DNA of 64,000 nucleotides from Stigmatella erecta (GTDB lineage Bacteria; Myxococcota; Myxococcia; Myxococcales; Myxococcaceae): NCBI RefSeq assembly GCF_900111745.1, contig NZ_FOIJ01000020.1, positions 95,724 to 159,723 of the forward strand, read 5' to 3'. Shown piece by piece: positions 25,390 to 34,300 of this stretch (position 1 is its first letter; each line of letters starts with the position of its first letter). The notes under the pieces were generated by a model. It saw only the letters and a program-made list of their open reading frames with translations, ran no database searches and was not told where the DNA came from. The position numbers and the translations under genes were made by a program.

Positions 25390-26043
25390 ATGTCTTCGAG
25401 AAATACGGTGCGCTCTGGTGCGGTGCTCGTGGTGGCGGTGCAACTCCTGGCGGGATGCGGGGCTGAAGGGGAGGGAGAACCCCTCCCGCCCGGGGACTCC
25501 ACCGAGGTGTTGGGCTCCAGCGAGCAGGCGGCGGCGTCTACCTGCACGGGCAGTGGGGTGAGCCTGGTCCAGCCAGATGGCGCGGCGGTGAACTTCCAGT
25601 ATCCGTCCTGCTCGTTCGCGGACAGCGCGGCGGCCTCCGTGGACGGAACCTATGATCAGCCCGCGTGTACCCACCGGTTCGTCACCGAGGTCCGCGGGGT
25701 GAACAACCGGCCGTTCTCCGCGTTCGTCGAGCTGCTCCCCGTCGCGGGGGCGAACATCACCCAGAGCGCGTGTGAGGGGCAGGCCATTGTCGGCACGGCC
25801 TGGGGGCTCAATGGCTTGGGGTGGTGGGTCCAGCTGGGAGAGGTGTCCACGACGGGGATCTGGCACGACAGCTCGGGGTGCACGGGCCCCATCTGTCTCC
25901 CCTCCAGTTGCCAGTTCCGCTTCACCATCGCGAACGTCAGTGGGGGCTACTCCAAGGTGCGTGTGGCGGGCATGGCAGCGGCGCTGGGCGTCTTCAAGGG
26001 GCGCGTCCGCACGGGCGTCCATGCCGGCCCAGGCCCCTGCTAG
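25390..26043 (+). CDS. Cysteine-rich lipoprotein of unknown function
   Basis: A 217-residue predicted lipoprotein. The ATG at 25390 follows GGAGGAAGG, and VVAVQLLAGC gives a lipobox. The mature part has about nine cysteines in small clusters (STCTGSG, YPSCSF, QPACTHRF, QSACEG, SSGCTGPICLPSSC), most likely paired as disulfides in the periplasm or on the surface. I do not recognise a family. It precedes the cytolysin-like gene by 137 bases on the same strand and could be its partner, but nothing in the sequence proves this. Confidence 0.7.
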   Translation: MSSRNTVRSGAVLVVAVQLLAGCGAEGEGEPLPPGDSTEVLGSSEQAAASTCTGSGVSLVQPDGAAVNFQYPSCSFADSAAASVDGTYDQPACTHRFVTEVRGVNNRPFSAFVELLPVAGANITQSACEGQAIVGTAWGLNGLGWWVQLGEVSTTGIWHDSSGCTGPICLPSSCQFRFTIANVSGGYSKVRVAGMAAALGVFKGRVRTGVHAGPGPC

Positions 26044-26180
26044 CGAAGCGGGGCCTGCCTTTGAACAAATCTTGAGAAAGGATGTGACACAGGGGAGGCG
26101 GGTTTCACCGGTTCTCCTGGACATGCTAGGGTGCGCCTGCGGAAACCCCTTCCGCCTTCCCTCTTGCTTCCTGGATACAG

Positions 26181-27755
26181 ATGAACATGTACAACGTACG
26201 GAGCGTGTTGACGCTGACGGGTCTGTCTTTGCTGGGGCTCCACGGCTGTGGTGCGCCAGAGGGCGATGTGCCCCCGCAGGATCCGGCCGCGCTGGCGGTC
26301 CTGGGCCAGGAAATTCAGAACCCGGCGGTCTTCACCTATCTCAATGGCATCTCTCCGCTGGTCCTGCCGGGGGTGTCGTCGCAGCAGACGTCCCGGAACG
26401 GCGAAGAGGTTCTGGACTCGGCCGTCAACGTCTGCAAGTACACGGACGTCTCGGAGACGAACCACTTCGACAAGCTGGTGTCCTTTGATCCGAACGCGGA
26501 CGCGCTGTGGCCGGGCGCCATCGTGCAGGGGCAGCCGCTGTCGCTGGGCCTGCTGGCGCCCATCGGTGGGCGCCGGGCGCCGGGGACCCTGACGCTGACC
26601 AACGCGCGCATCGACGGCTCCACGCCGGCCGAGTACGTGTACAGCCGCACCCTGGCCTCGCCCAGCCTCGCGAGCACCCAGGACGCCATTCACAGCATCC
26701 TCTCGGCCGAGAGCGTCAACTTCGCGGCGAAGGTGGCCTATACGATTCACCAGGCGCACTCGCTCAACGAGGGCTCGGTCAAGGCGGGCATCGCGATCCA
26801 GTTCGGGGGCAACAGCCTCAACACCACCTTCGGCCAGCAATGGACGCAGAGCAAGACGACCATGCTGGTGGACTTCACCCAGGGCTACTACACGGTCGCC
26901 CTCAACGCCCCCTCGGATCCCTCGGCGTTCTTCACGGCGGATACCTCGGTGGAGGAGGTGCGGCCGTTCATCTACAACGGCAACCCGGCGGGCTACATCA
27001 GCTCGGTGACGTACGGGCGCCGGCTGCTCATCAAGTTCGAGTCCTCCGAGGACAGCTCCAAGGTGTCCTCCACCCTCGACGCGGTCTTCACCAAGGGCAA
27101 GGTGGGCGGCAGCATCTCGCTGAGCACCGAGCAGCAGAAGGTGCTCCGCGAGTCGAAGATGACGCTGCTGGCGCTGGGCGGCCCCTCGGGCAGCGCGGTG
27201 GAAGTGCTCGGCTCCGGAATGGACAAGGTCAGCTCGCTGCAGAACTACTTCCAGGCGGGGGCCTCCTACTCGCCGAGCTCGCCGGGCGTTCCGCTCTCCT
27301 ACGCGGTGCGCTACCTGAACAACTACCAGCCGTTCGTGGTGGCCTCCACGAGCCAGTACACGGTGCCCTCGTGCGTGGGCAAGACGAGCCGCCTGGGCGT
27401 GTCTCTGCACGAGCTGTACATCCACGCCAATGGCGAGACGTTCGGCAAGGGCGAGATGAACTACGACGTGTACGTGGGGGACGAGCTGGTGGCCTCTGGG
27501 CGCAACGTCAAGCGCGGTGACAAGGAGAGCATCGGGCTGAACGTGTCGCGGGAGGTGGCCAGCCTGCAGCGGGAGGGCAACACCGTGGTGGTGCGCGCCA
27601 AGGTCTGGGAGAACACCAAGGAGGTCAATCCCCGGGTGACCCACGGCTTCAACCTGTCCACGCGGAACTGGTCGCCCCTGGGCTACCAGGACAACGTCGC
27701 GGAGTACAAGAACCTGAAGGTCAGCCTGCGCTACACGCTCTCCGCGGCCAACTGA
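26181..27755 (+). CDS. Cholesterol-dependent-cytolysin-like (thiol-activated cytolysin family) lipoprotein
   Basis: A 524-residue protein with a lipoprotein signal (LTGLSLLGLHGC). The body follows the pore-forming core of the cholesterol-dependent cytolysins: FDPNADALWPGAIVQGQPL, PAEYVYSRTL, a domain-3 region with AGYISSVTYGRRLLIKFESS, then a Ser/Thr-rich segment with alternating residues (EDSSKVSSTLDAVFTKGK) that fits a membrane-spanning hairpin. PLSYAVRYLNNYQPFVVAST follows. The C-terminal 130 residues are beta-rich (ELYIHANGETFGKGEMNYDV, VVVRAKVWENTKEV) but lack the Trp-rich undecapeptide used by classical toxins to sense cholesterol. It thus resembles the CDC-like branch known from Gram-negatives. 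The target membrane is unknown; prey killing is a reasonable guess for a predator. A strong hairpin follows the stop. Confidence 0.82.
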   Translation: MNMYNVRSVLTLTGLSLLGLHGCGAPEGDVPPQDPAALAVLGQEIQNPAVFTYLNGISPLVLPGVSSQQTSRNGEEVLDSAVNVCKYTDVSETNHFDKLVSFDPNADALWPGAIVQGQPLSLGLLAPIGGRRAPGTLTLTNARIDGSTPAEYVYSRTLASPSLASTQDAIHSILSAESVNFAAKVAYTIHQAHSLNEGSVKAGIAIQFGGNSLNTTFGQQWTQSKTTMLVDFTQGYYTVALNAPSDPSAFFTADTSVEEVRPFIYNGNPAGYISSVTYGRRLLIKFESSEDSSKVSSTLDAVFTKGKVGGSISLSTEQQKVLRESKMTLLALGGPSGSAVEVLGSGMDKVSSLQNYFQAGASYSPSSPGVPLSYAVRYLNNYQPFVVASTSQYTVPSCVGKTSRLGVSLHELYIHANGETFGKGEMNYDVYVGDELVASGRNVKRGDKESIGLNVSREVASLQREGNTVVVRAKVWENTKEVNPRVTHGFNLSTRNWSPLGYQDNVAEYKNLKVSLRYTLSAAN

Positions 27756-27761
27756 GCCGCG

Positions 27762-27795
27762 CTTCCGGTCCGGGCGTGAGGGCCCGGGCCGGAAG
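27762..27795. terminator. GC-rich hairpin between convergent genes
   Basis: CTTCCGGTCCGGGC (27762-27775) pairs with GCCCGGGCCGGAAG (27782-27795), 13 of 14 bases Watson-Crick, with a 6-base loop. It begins 7 bases after the cytolysin stop and lies before the convergent GFA gene stop, so it may serve both. Confidence 0.65.
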
Positions 27796-27810
27796 AGGGG
27801 GCAGGAGCCC

Positions 27811-28173
27811 CTAGAACTTGCGCCCGTCCACGGGCGTGGGCCGCAGGGCGGCCATGTCCACGCCCTCCAGGCAGCGCACGTTGATGGCGAGCATCGTCTT
27901 GCCATCCGGCATCTTGCCCGTGCCGAAGGACTCGACACCGCAGGTGGGGCAGAACAGGTGGTCGATGACCTTCTTGTTGAACTGATACTTCGTCAGCTCG
28001 CCCTGGGTGCCCTTCTTGAGGGCGAACTGCTCGGGCGCCACGAAGGTGAGCACCAGGCCGTGCTTGGTGCAGATGGAGCAGTTGCAGGCGATGGCGGTGC
28101 TCAGGTCCGTCTCCACGTCGAATTCGAACCTGCCGCAGTGACAGCCTCCGGTGTAGCGCTTCAGCTCCGCCAT
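27811..28173 (-). CDS. GFA-family zinc protein (glutathione-dependent formaldehyde-activating / CENP-V fold)
   Basis: A 120-residue protein with all zinc-binding blocks of the GFA fold in order: GGCHCGRFEF (residues 9-18), CNCSIC (about 30-35) and FCPTCGVESFG (about 74-84), plus a C-terminal INVRCLEGVD segment. Members bind two zinc ions; a few act on S-hydroxymethyl-glutathione, but the role of most is unproven, so no substrate is assigned. It is cytoplasmic and apparently monocistronic. Confidence 0.9.
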   Translation of the reverse strand: MAELKRYTGGCHCGRFEFDVETDLSTAIACNCSICTKHGLVLTFVAPEQFALKKGTQGELTKYQFNKKVIDHLFCPTCGVESFGTGKMPDGKTMLAINVRCLEGVDMAALRPTPVDGRKF

Positions 28174-28252
28174 GTGGGGTGTTCTCCTGAGTGGGATGCG
28201 CCCGCGACCTTGTCACAGGTCTCGTCCTTTGGGCGCGTGCCGATTGCCGGCG

Positions 28253-28888
28253 TCAGCGCACGGTGCGCACGCGCCGCGCGAGCTGGGCCAGCCCCTCGTC
28301 GGGAATGCCCACCTCCGCGAGCTGCTGGACGGTTTGCTCGAGATACGCGGCGTTCGAGCCGTTCTCTCCCGCGCACGTGGCGAGCCGCTCGAGCATCGCC
28401 AGCTCGCTCAGGGACGGCTCGTAGAGCGGGCCGTGGAGGTCCGTACAGAACGTCAGCACCCGGATGGGGCCTTGCTGGGTCAGGGCCTGGAGCCAGCAGG
28501 CGGCGTAGAAGGGCAACACCATCTCGCGCTGCCAGACGCCCTTCAGATCCTCGCGCAGCGTGCGGGCGGAGAGCCGGTAGGCCACCCCGGCGCAGCGGTG
28601 TCCTCGAATCAGGCCCAGGCTGAGCCCGGGGTGCCGCGGGGTGCCGCGCATCTTCGGGTCGGCGAGGCAGAACACCCGCTCCCATCCTTCGAGGACCGCA
28701 TGCCGCTGCTCCTCGGGCGAGAAGGGCGGCTCCTTCAACAGGGAGCCATAGACGAACAACCAGGCGCCGCTCCGGGCCGTGTCGCGGGGCGCGGCGGCCA
28801 GGGCCTGGTCGAGCGATGCGTCGAGCTCTTCCTGCGTGCGGAGGCGGTAGTTCAGGGGGCTTTCCTTTGCCTGTCCAGAGGGCAGCAC
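28253..28888 (-). CDS. ChaC-like gamma-glutamylcyclotransferase family protein
   Basis: A protein of about 200-211 residues. The substrate-binding loop is AWLFVYGSLLKEPPF, matching the YGSL signature of gamma-glutamylcyclotransferases such as ChaC, which release 5-oxoproline from glutathione or gamma-glutamyl peptides. A candidate catalytic glutamate lies in VWQREMVLPFY. The conserved GLSLGLIRGHRCAGVAYRL segment fits the fold. The start is uncertain. GTG at 28888 is used here, but the best ribosome site (AAAGGAAAG) precedes a CTG at 28855 that gives LNYRLRTQEELDAS as the N-terminus. The open frame continues far upstream with no family similarity. Confidence 0.75.
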   Translation of the reverse strand: MLPSGQAKESPLNYRLRTQEELDASLDQALAAAPRDTARSGAWLFVYGSLLKEPPFSPEEQRHAVLEGWERVFCLADPKMRGTPRHPGLSLGLIRGHRCAGVAYRLSARTLREDLKGVWQREMVLPFYAACWLQALTQQGPIRVLTFCTDLHGPLYEPSLSELAMLERLATCAGENGSNAAYLEQTVQQLAEVGIPDEGLAQLARRVRTVR

Positions 28889-29161
28889 TTGGATATAGGC
28901 CCTCGGTTCTGGGGGCGCTGCGTGATGGACCGCGGCGGTGGGGTTCTTCTCATCGCTGGGAGAAGTGTCCTTCCTGCGTGGCCGCCCGAGAGGCGCCTGG
29001 ATGCGGCAATGCCTGCCTGCCCGCTGTCCAAGCACCGTGACGCCCACGGGCATGTCCTGTCCACGACGCATGGGGGGGCCGCGGGAAGGGGCGCCCCATT
29101 CCTTCGTCCATTTTGATGTCTGGGGGCATTCCTTTCCTCGGGAGCATGCGAGGGAGGTGCC

Positions 29162-31324
29162 ATGGGCGGGGCAGGAGCGGCGGGGCGGAGGGTGGGGGTG
29201 ATGGGAGGGGGAGGGAAGGGCAGCCGCCCATGGCGCGGCGGATGGGTGTGCATGCTCCTGGTGCTCGTGGCATGCGGGGCGCAGCAGGAGGTGGAGCCGC
29301 CCAGTCCCGGCACCCCTCCGGTGGAAACCGGCGAGACCCCGCCGGCCCCGCGCCCGGAGACCTGCACGCCCGTGAGTTGTGAGGGGCAAGGCGCTCAGTG
29401 CGGCACCGTCTCCGACGGATGCGGGGGGACGCTGAACTGTGGGGGCTGCGGGGAGGGGCAGCGCTGCGGCCTCTCCCAGCCCCATGTCTGCGGCACCGAG
29501 GCGTGCACGCCGCGCACGTGTGAGTCGGTGGGCGCCTCGTGTGGCACCGTCGAGGATGGCTGCGGCGGCACGCTGCGGTGTGGCACCTGCGGCGTGGGCA
29601 TGACGTGTGGGGGCGGGGGCCAGGCGCACACGTGTGGAGCCCCGGACTATGGCGTGGACACCGCCTGCTCGCGCGATGGCGTCTGCTTCCTGAACCCCAC
29701 GCCGGTGTCCCATGACTTCAAGGATGTCTGGGGCCGCTCCATCGAGGATTTCTGGGCGGTGGGCAACGCGGGCTTCATCGTCCATGGCGGGCCAGGAGGG
29801 CTGACCGTCCTGCCGAGCGAAGCGGAGCTGTCCAGCATCTGGGGCAGCGCGGGCGAGGATGTCTGGGCGGTGGGCTCGGAGATTCGCCATTTCGACGGCC
29901 GCCGCTGGAGCACCTCCCTGCGCCCGGAGCGCTTCCTGCTCGATGTGCATGGCACGGGCGCTGACAACGTCTGGGCGGTGGGGGAAGGGGGCCTGGCCTA
30001 CGTGTGGAACGGCACCCGCTGGGAGCGCCAGAGCACGGGCACCTCCGCCGATCTCTACGGCGTGTGGGCCCACGGCGAGCAGGTGTGGGCGGTGGGGACC
30101 GGGGCCACCATCCGCGTGCGCGATGCGCAGGGCTGGCATGCGGTCACGCCTCCCACGCGGGAGGTCACCTTCACCGCCGTGTGGGGGACCGGACCCAAGG
30201 ATATGTGGGTGACGGGCTCGCGGGGCGGTGCCGTGCTGTTCCACTGGGATGGCAGCGCGTGGTCTCCCGTCCAGCTGCCTTTCTCGGCGCTCTACGGCAT
30301 CTCGGGGAACGCCTCCGGGGACCTTCTCGTCGTGGGCGAGGAGGGCTCCGCGCAGTTCACGGGCGGCCGGTGGGACACCTCGCACCGGGGTGCCTCTCCC
30401 CGGTTGCTGGGGGCCCTGCACATGGCGGATGGCCGCGTGGTGGTGGGGAGCCAAGGGCAGGTGCTGCGCTCGGGAAAGGAAAACACCTGGCTCGCGCTGA
30501 GCCAGGGCGTCCGCTCGGACTTCATCTCGCTGTCCGCCCCGGAGGAGGACCGGTGGTTCTTCGCCGATGGGAGCCGTATCCGGAACGGGATGCCGCTGTT
30601 GGATGGGGGGACGCTGGGGCCTGCACACGCGCTCGCGCGGCAGGGCCCGGGGCGCTTGTGGTCCGCGGGCCCCCTGGGCCGGATCGATCTGCGCACCTGG
30701 GACTCGCTCGGCGGCGGGTTGTACTCCTTCTACCTGCCCTCGCACTTCGCGCTTCGCGGGGTGTACCCCGGGCGAGACATGCAGGCGTGGGTGGTGGGCA
30801 CCAACACGGGGACGGGGGAGGGCGTGCTGGTTCAGCTCGATGGCCAGGCCGCCTGGACCCCCTATCCCCTCACCGGCTTGGGCGGGCTGAACGCGATTGA
30901 TGGCAGCGCGCCCGATGACGTGTGGGCGGTGGGCGAGTCCGTCCTCGCGCACTGGGATGGGAGCGCCTGGACGGAGACGCGGGGGGCGTGGCTGCCCGCG
31001 TTCCGCGCCGTCCGGGTCCTGGGGCGCGAGCTCGCCTGGGCCCTGGGGGCTCACAGCCTCTGGCGCTGGGATGGCATGCAGTGGGCGCCGGTGGGGTTGC
31101 CCGCCGGGCTGGAGACGCTGGAGCTGCATGCGCTCTTCACGGACTCGCGGGAGGTGCTCTACCTCGCGGGCGATGGCGGCCTGCTGCTCCAGTACGAGCC
31201 GGCACGCCAGGCCTGGCGCCGCATCGAGACGGGCACGCGCAAGCGCCTGCGGGCCCTCTCCGGTGGCCCCCGGACGCTCATCGCCGCCGGCGAGGGGGGC
31301 ACCGTGTTGCGGCTCTACCGCTGA
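29162..31324 (+). CDS. Large lipoprotein with Cys-rich repeats and a W-A-V-G beta-propeller
   Basis: A 720-residue predicted lipoprotein. The start at 29162 has GAGGGAGGTG just upstream. A basic n-region of about 30 residues precedes CMLLVLVACG, the lipobox. Two Cys-rich repeats follow (CGTVSDGCGGTLNCGGCGEG and CGTVEDGCGGTLRCGTCGVG, about 75-150), a type common in myxobacterial lipoproteins. The remainder carries about ten short motifs of the form DVWAVG or NVWAVGEGG, each followed by a WDGSAW-like strand, which suggests a beta-propeller. No enzymatic residue set is seen. A perfect 24-base palindrome directly after the stop is its likely terminator. Confidence 0.8.
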   Translation: MGGAGAAGRRVGVMGGGGKGSRPWRGGWVCMLLVLVACGAQQEVEPPSPGTPPVETGETPPAPRPETCTPVSCEGQGAQCGTVSDGCGGTLNCGGCGEGQRCGLSQPHVCGTEACTPRTCESVGASCGTVEDGCGGTLRCGTCGVGMTCGGGGQAHTCGAPDYGVDTACSRDGVCFLNPTPVSHDFKDVWGRSIEDFWAVGNAGFIVHGGPGGLTVLPSEAELSSIWGSAGEDVWAVGSEIRHFDGRRWSTSLRPERFLLDVHGTGADNVWAVGEGGLAYVWNGTRWERQSTGTSADLYGVWAHGEQVWAVGTGATIRVRDAQGWHAVTPPTREVTFTAVWGTGPKDMWVTGSRGGAVLFHWDGSAWSPVQLPFSALYGISGNASGDLLVVGEEGSAQFTGGRWDTSHRGASPRLLGALHMADGRVVVGSQGQVLRSGKENTWLALSQGVRSDFISLSAPEEDRWFFADGSRIRNGMPLLDGGTLGPAHALARQGPGRLWSAGPLGRIDLRTWDSLGGGLYSFYLPSHFALRGVYPGRDMQAWVVGTNTGTGEGVLVQLDGQAAWTPYPLTGLGGLNAIDGSAPDDVWAVGESVLAHWDGSAWTETRGAWLPAFRAVRVLGRELAWALGAHSLWRWDGMQWAPVGLPAGLETLELHALFTDSREVLYLAGDGGLLLQYEPARQAWRRIETGTRKRLRALSGGPRTLIAAGEGGTVLRLYR

Positions 31325-31348
31325 AGCGCCAGGCCCGGGCCTGGCGCT
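31325..31348. terminator. Perfect 24-base palindromic hairpin between convergent genes
   Basis: AGCGCCAGGCCC (31325-31336) is followed immediately by its exact reverse complement (31337-31348). It overlaps the end of the plus-strand lipoprotein gene and precedes the convergent glycosyltransferase stop. This is a strong bidirectional terminator candidate. Confidence 0.7.
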
Positions 31349-31360
31349 CAGGGGGGCCGC

Positions 31361-34300
31361 TCAGAGCGCCCGCAGCTTCGGCTCCCCCCGCGCCTGCTCT
31401 CCGCCGGCCGGGGCATGGAGCTGCGCCTCCACCTGGCTGGTGAGCGAGGCGTAGACCTGATCCACCTGCTGCTCCCAGGTGGTGGTCCGCATCCGTTTGG
31501 CGGCCGTGGCGCTGATGCGGCTCCGGGCCGTGTTGTCCAGCACGGCGCGGCGCAGCTGCTCGAGCACCCCCGAGAAGGTGGGCTCCGCCAGCAGGCAGTT
31601 CTCCTCGTGCTTGAGCAGCCAGTGGTTGGCCGGGTTGTCGTTGGTCACCACCGTCACCCCGGAGGCCATCATCTCCAGGGGGAGATACGAGGGGTGCTTG
31701 GTGAACATGAAGCACAGCCCGACGTCGATCTCCCGGTACAGGTCCGCCGTCTTCTCGTAGGGGAGCACGCCCAGGTTGTTGATGACGCCCCGGACGCCAT
31801 ACTGCTCCGGGTTCCACTCTTCACCGGCGGTGAGGATCTCCACGGCGCCGCCCAGCTCCTTCTTGAGCTGGTGCAGCGTTGCCAGCCCCAGCTCGAACGC
31901 GTTCCGCTCCACGGAGGGACGGCCGTAGAAGAAGATGCGGACCGGGCCCGTGCGCGGCGGACGCCCGTCGTGGAAGAGCGACGACTCCACCGCGGGCTCG
32001 AAATACAGCCCCTTCATCCCGTAATTGGACGTGACGAAGTCGTGCAGGCCCCGGGTGTTGAAGATGCCGAACAAGCCGAGCCGGTAGCTTTGCTCGGCCA
32101 AACCATACATCGTGCCCGCCGGGTAGAAGAGCGGCTCGAAGTCCTGCACGAAGTACGCACGGCCATAGGCCTGCGGGTGTTTGAGAATGAGATAGGCGCT
32201 GCGCCAGAACGTGGCGATGGCCAAATCACACTCGGGAAGCGTCTTCACGTCCTCCTGCGAGGAGAGCACCCGGAAGCTGCCCGGCGGCATGTCATACAGA
32301 ACCCGGGCGCGCCCCTCCATCTCCCGGGCGCTCGCGTGAGGGTTGTCATAGATGACGAACTGGCTCTCCACCCCATGCCGCGTCCGCATCAGGTGCCCGA
32401 AGCGCAGGATGGTGTGCACCCCGCCGAAGGGGTGGCGGAAATAGGGCACGAACCAGGACAGCTTGCGCAACGGCTTGCTCCGGCTCTGCAGGGCGGCGAT
32501 CCGGCCGCCGTTCTGCTGCCGGGTGCGCTCCGCCTCCACGGGCAGGCAGTCCATGCCCGGCACGTGCTCGGCGATGTGGCGCTGGTGGTTCGCGCGGCCC
32601 TGCGAGACGACGGGCATCCGGGAGCCGGGCAGCTCCGTGGTCAACACCTGGACCGCCATCGCCTCGCCGTCCCGCTTGTCCCGCCGCAGGGTTCCATCGC
32701 CCATGGTGAGCGACAGGTTGGGGTTGTAGAAGGGGTCTCCCTCGCGCAGGTAGCGGCGGTACGTCGAGAACGACCGCCAGAAGTCCACCTCGGGGATGGA
32801 GTCCACCCGGCGCGTGGCCGACTCGTCGTGCAGCAGCTTCGCCGCCGGCGTGTAGACCACCCGCAGGCCCTTGGCGACGATGCGCAGGCACAGCTCCACG
32901 TCGCTGCCGCACACGATGAAGCTCTCGTCGTAGCCGCCCACCGACTCGAACACGTCCCGGCGCATCATCACGCAGGCGCTGGTGACCGCCAGGTAGTTGC
33001 GCGTCCAGTCCGCGTGTCCGAACGCCGTCCACTCGGCCCGGTCCGCCAGCCGCGCGAAGACGTGCCCGGCGAACCCGCCCATTCCCAGAATCACGCCCGC
33101 GTGCTGGATCGTCTGATCCGGGAAGACCAGCTTGGGGCCCACCGCGCCCACGGCCGGGCGCTGGGCCTGGCCGATGAGCTCCTCCAGCCAGCCGGCCTTC
33201 AGGGCCTCCACGTCATTGTTCAGGAAGAGCAGCAGCTCGCCCTGGGCGTTGCGCACCCCGAAGTTATTGATGGCCGAGTAATTGAAAGGCTCGTTCCACG
33301 TCAGCTTGCGGATGCGCGGATCCACCAGCCGGTCGAGCAACGCATGGGTTTCCGGCCGGACGCTGTTGTTGGAGATGAGCAGCAGCTCGTAATGGCCGTA
33401 GGAGTTGTGCCGCTCCAGGCTCTCCACCAGCTTGGCGAGCAGCTCGGGCTTGTCCTTGAAGGGGACAATGATGGACACGAGCGGCTTGCCACGCACCGGG
33501 TAGCGCATGTGGAACGTGGTGGGCAGCGGCTCCTCGATGACGGCCTCTTCCGAGCACCGGGCCAGGTGGTCCGCCAGCGCGCGCCGGGCCGCGTCCGAGG
33601 CCTTCGGCTTATTCCTCACATCCGCCGCCATGGACACGGCGCTCATGCGCCAGTGATAGAGAATGCGCGGGATGTGAGCGATTCGCTGGGCCTGCTCCGA
33701 CACGCGGAGGATGAGATCGTAATCCTGCGCGCCGTCGAAACCCTCGCGGATGCGGCCCACCTTCTCCAGCAGGTCCCGCTTCACGACCAGGAAATGGCAG
33801 ATGTAATTGGCGCTGCGCAGCAGGTCCGGCGACCAGCCCGGCTTGAAGAAGGGCAGCACCCGGCGGCCGGATTGATCCATCCGGTCCTCGTCGGAGTAGA
33901 GCAGGTCCGCTTCCGGCTCGGCCTGGAGGCGCAGCGCCACCTCGGCCAGGGCGTGCGGGGCCAGCGTGTCGTCGTGGTCGAGGAAGCAGACGTACTCGCC
34001 CTGCACCAGGTCCAGCGCCGCGTTGGTGGCCTTGGCGATGCCCCCGTTGGAGGGCGTCCGGATGAACCGGATGCGCTTGTCCAGATCCGCGTACTCCCGC
34101 AGCACCCGGACGACATGCGGCGCGGTGGAGCCGTCATCCGCGATGCACATCTCCCACCGGTCGTAGGACTGGGCGCGCACCGAGTCGAGGCAGGCGCGCA
34201 ACACGGACTCCGGCGTGTTGTAGGTGGGCGTCAGCAGGCTCAACAACGGCCGGCGCGTCAGCGACAGCAGGGCCCGGCTCGACTGGCGGAACTGCTCCGG

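Noticed and set aside
28889..31129. Long minus-strand continuation of the ChaC-like frame
   Set aside because: It lies opposite the intact plus-strand lipoprotein gene and has no similarity; only the part below about 28888 matches the family.
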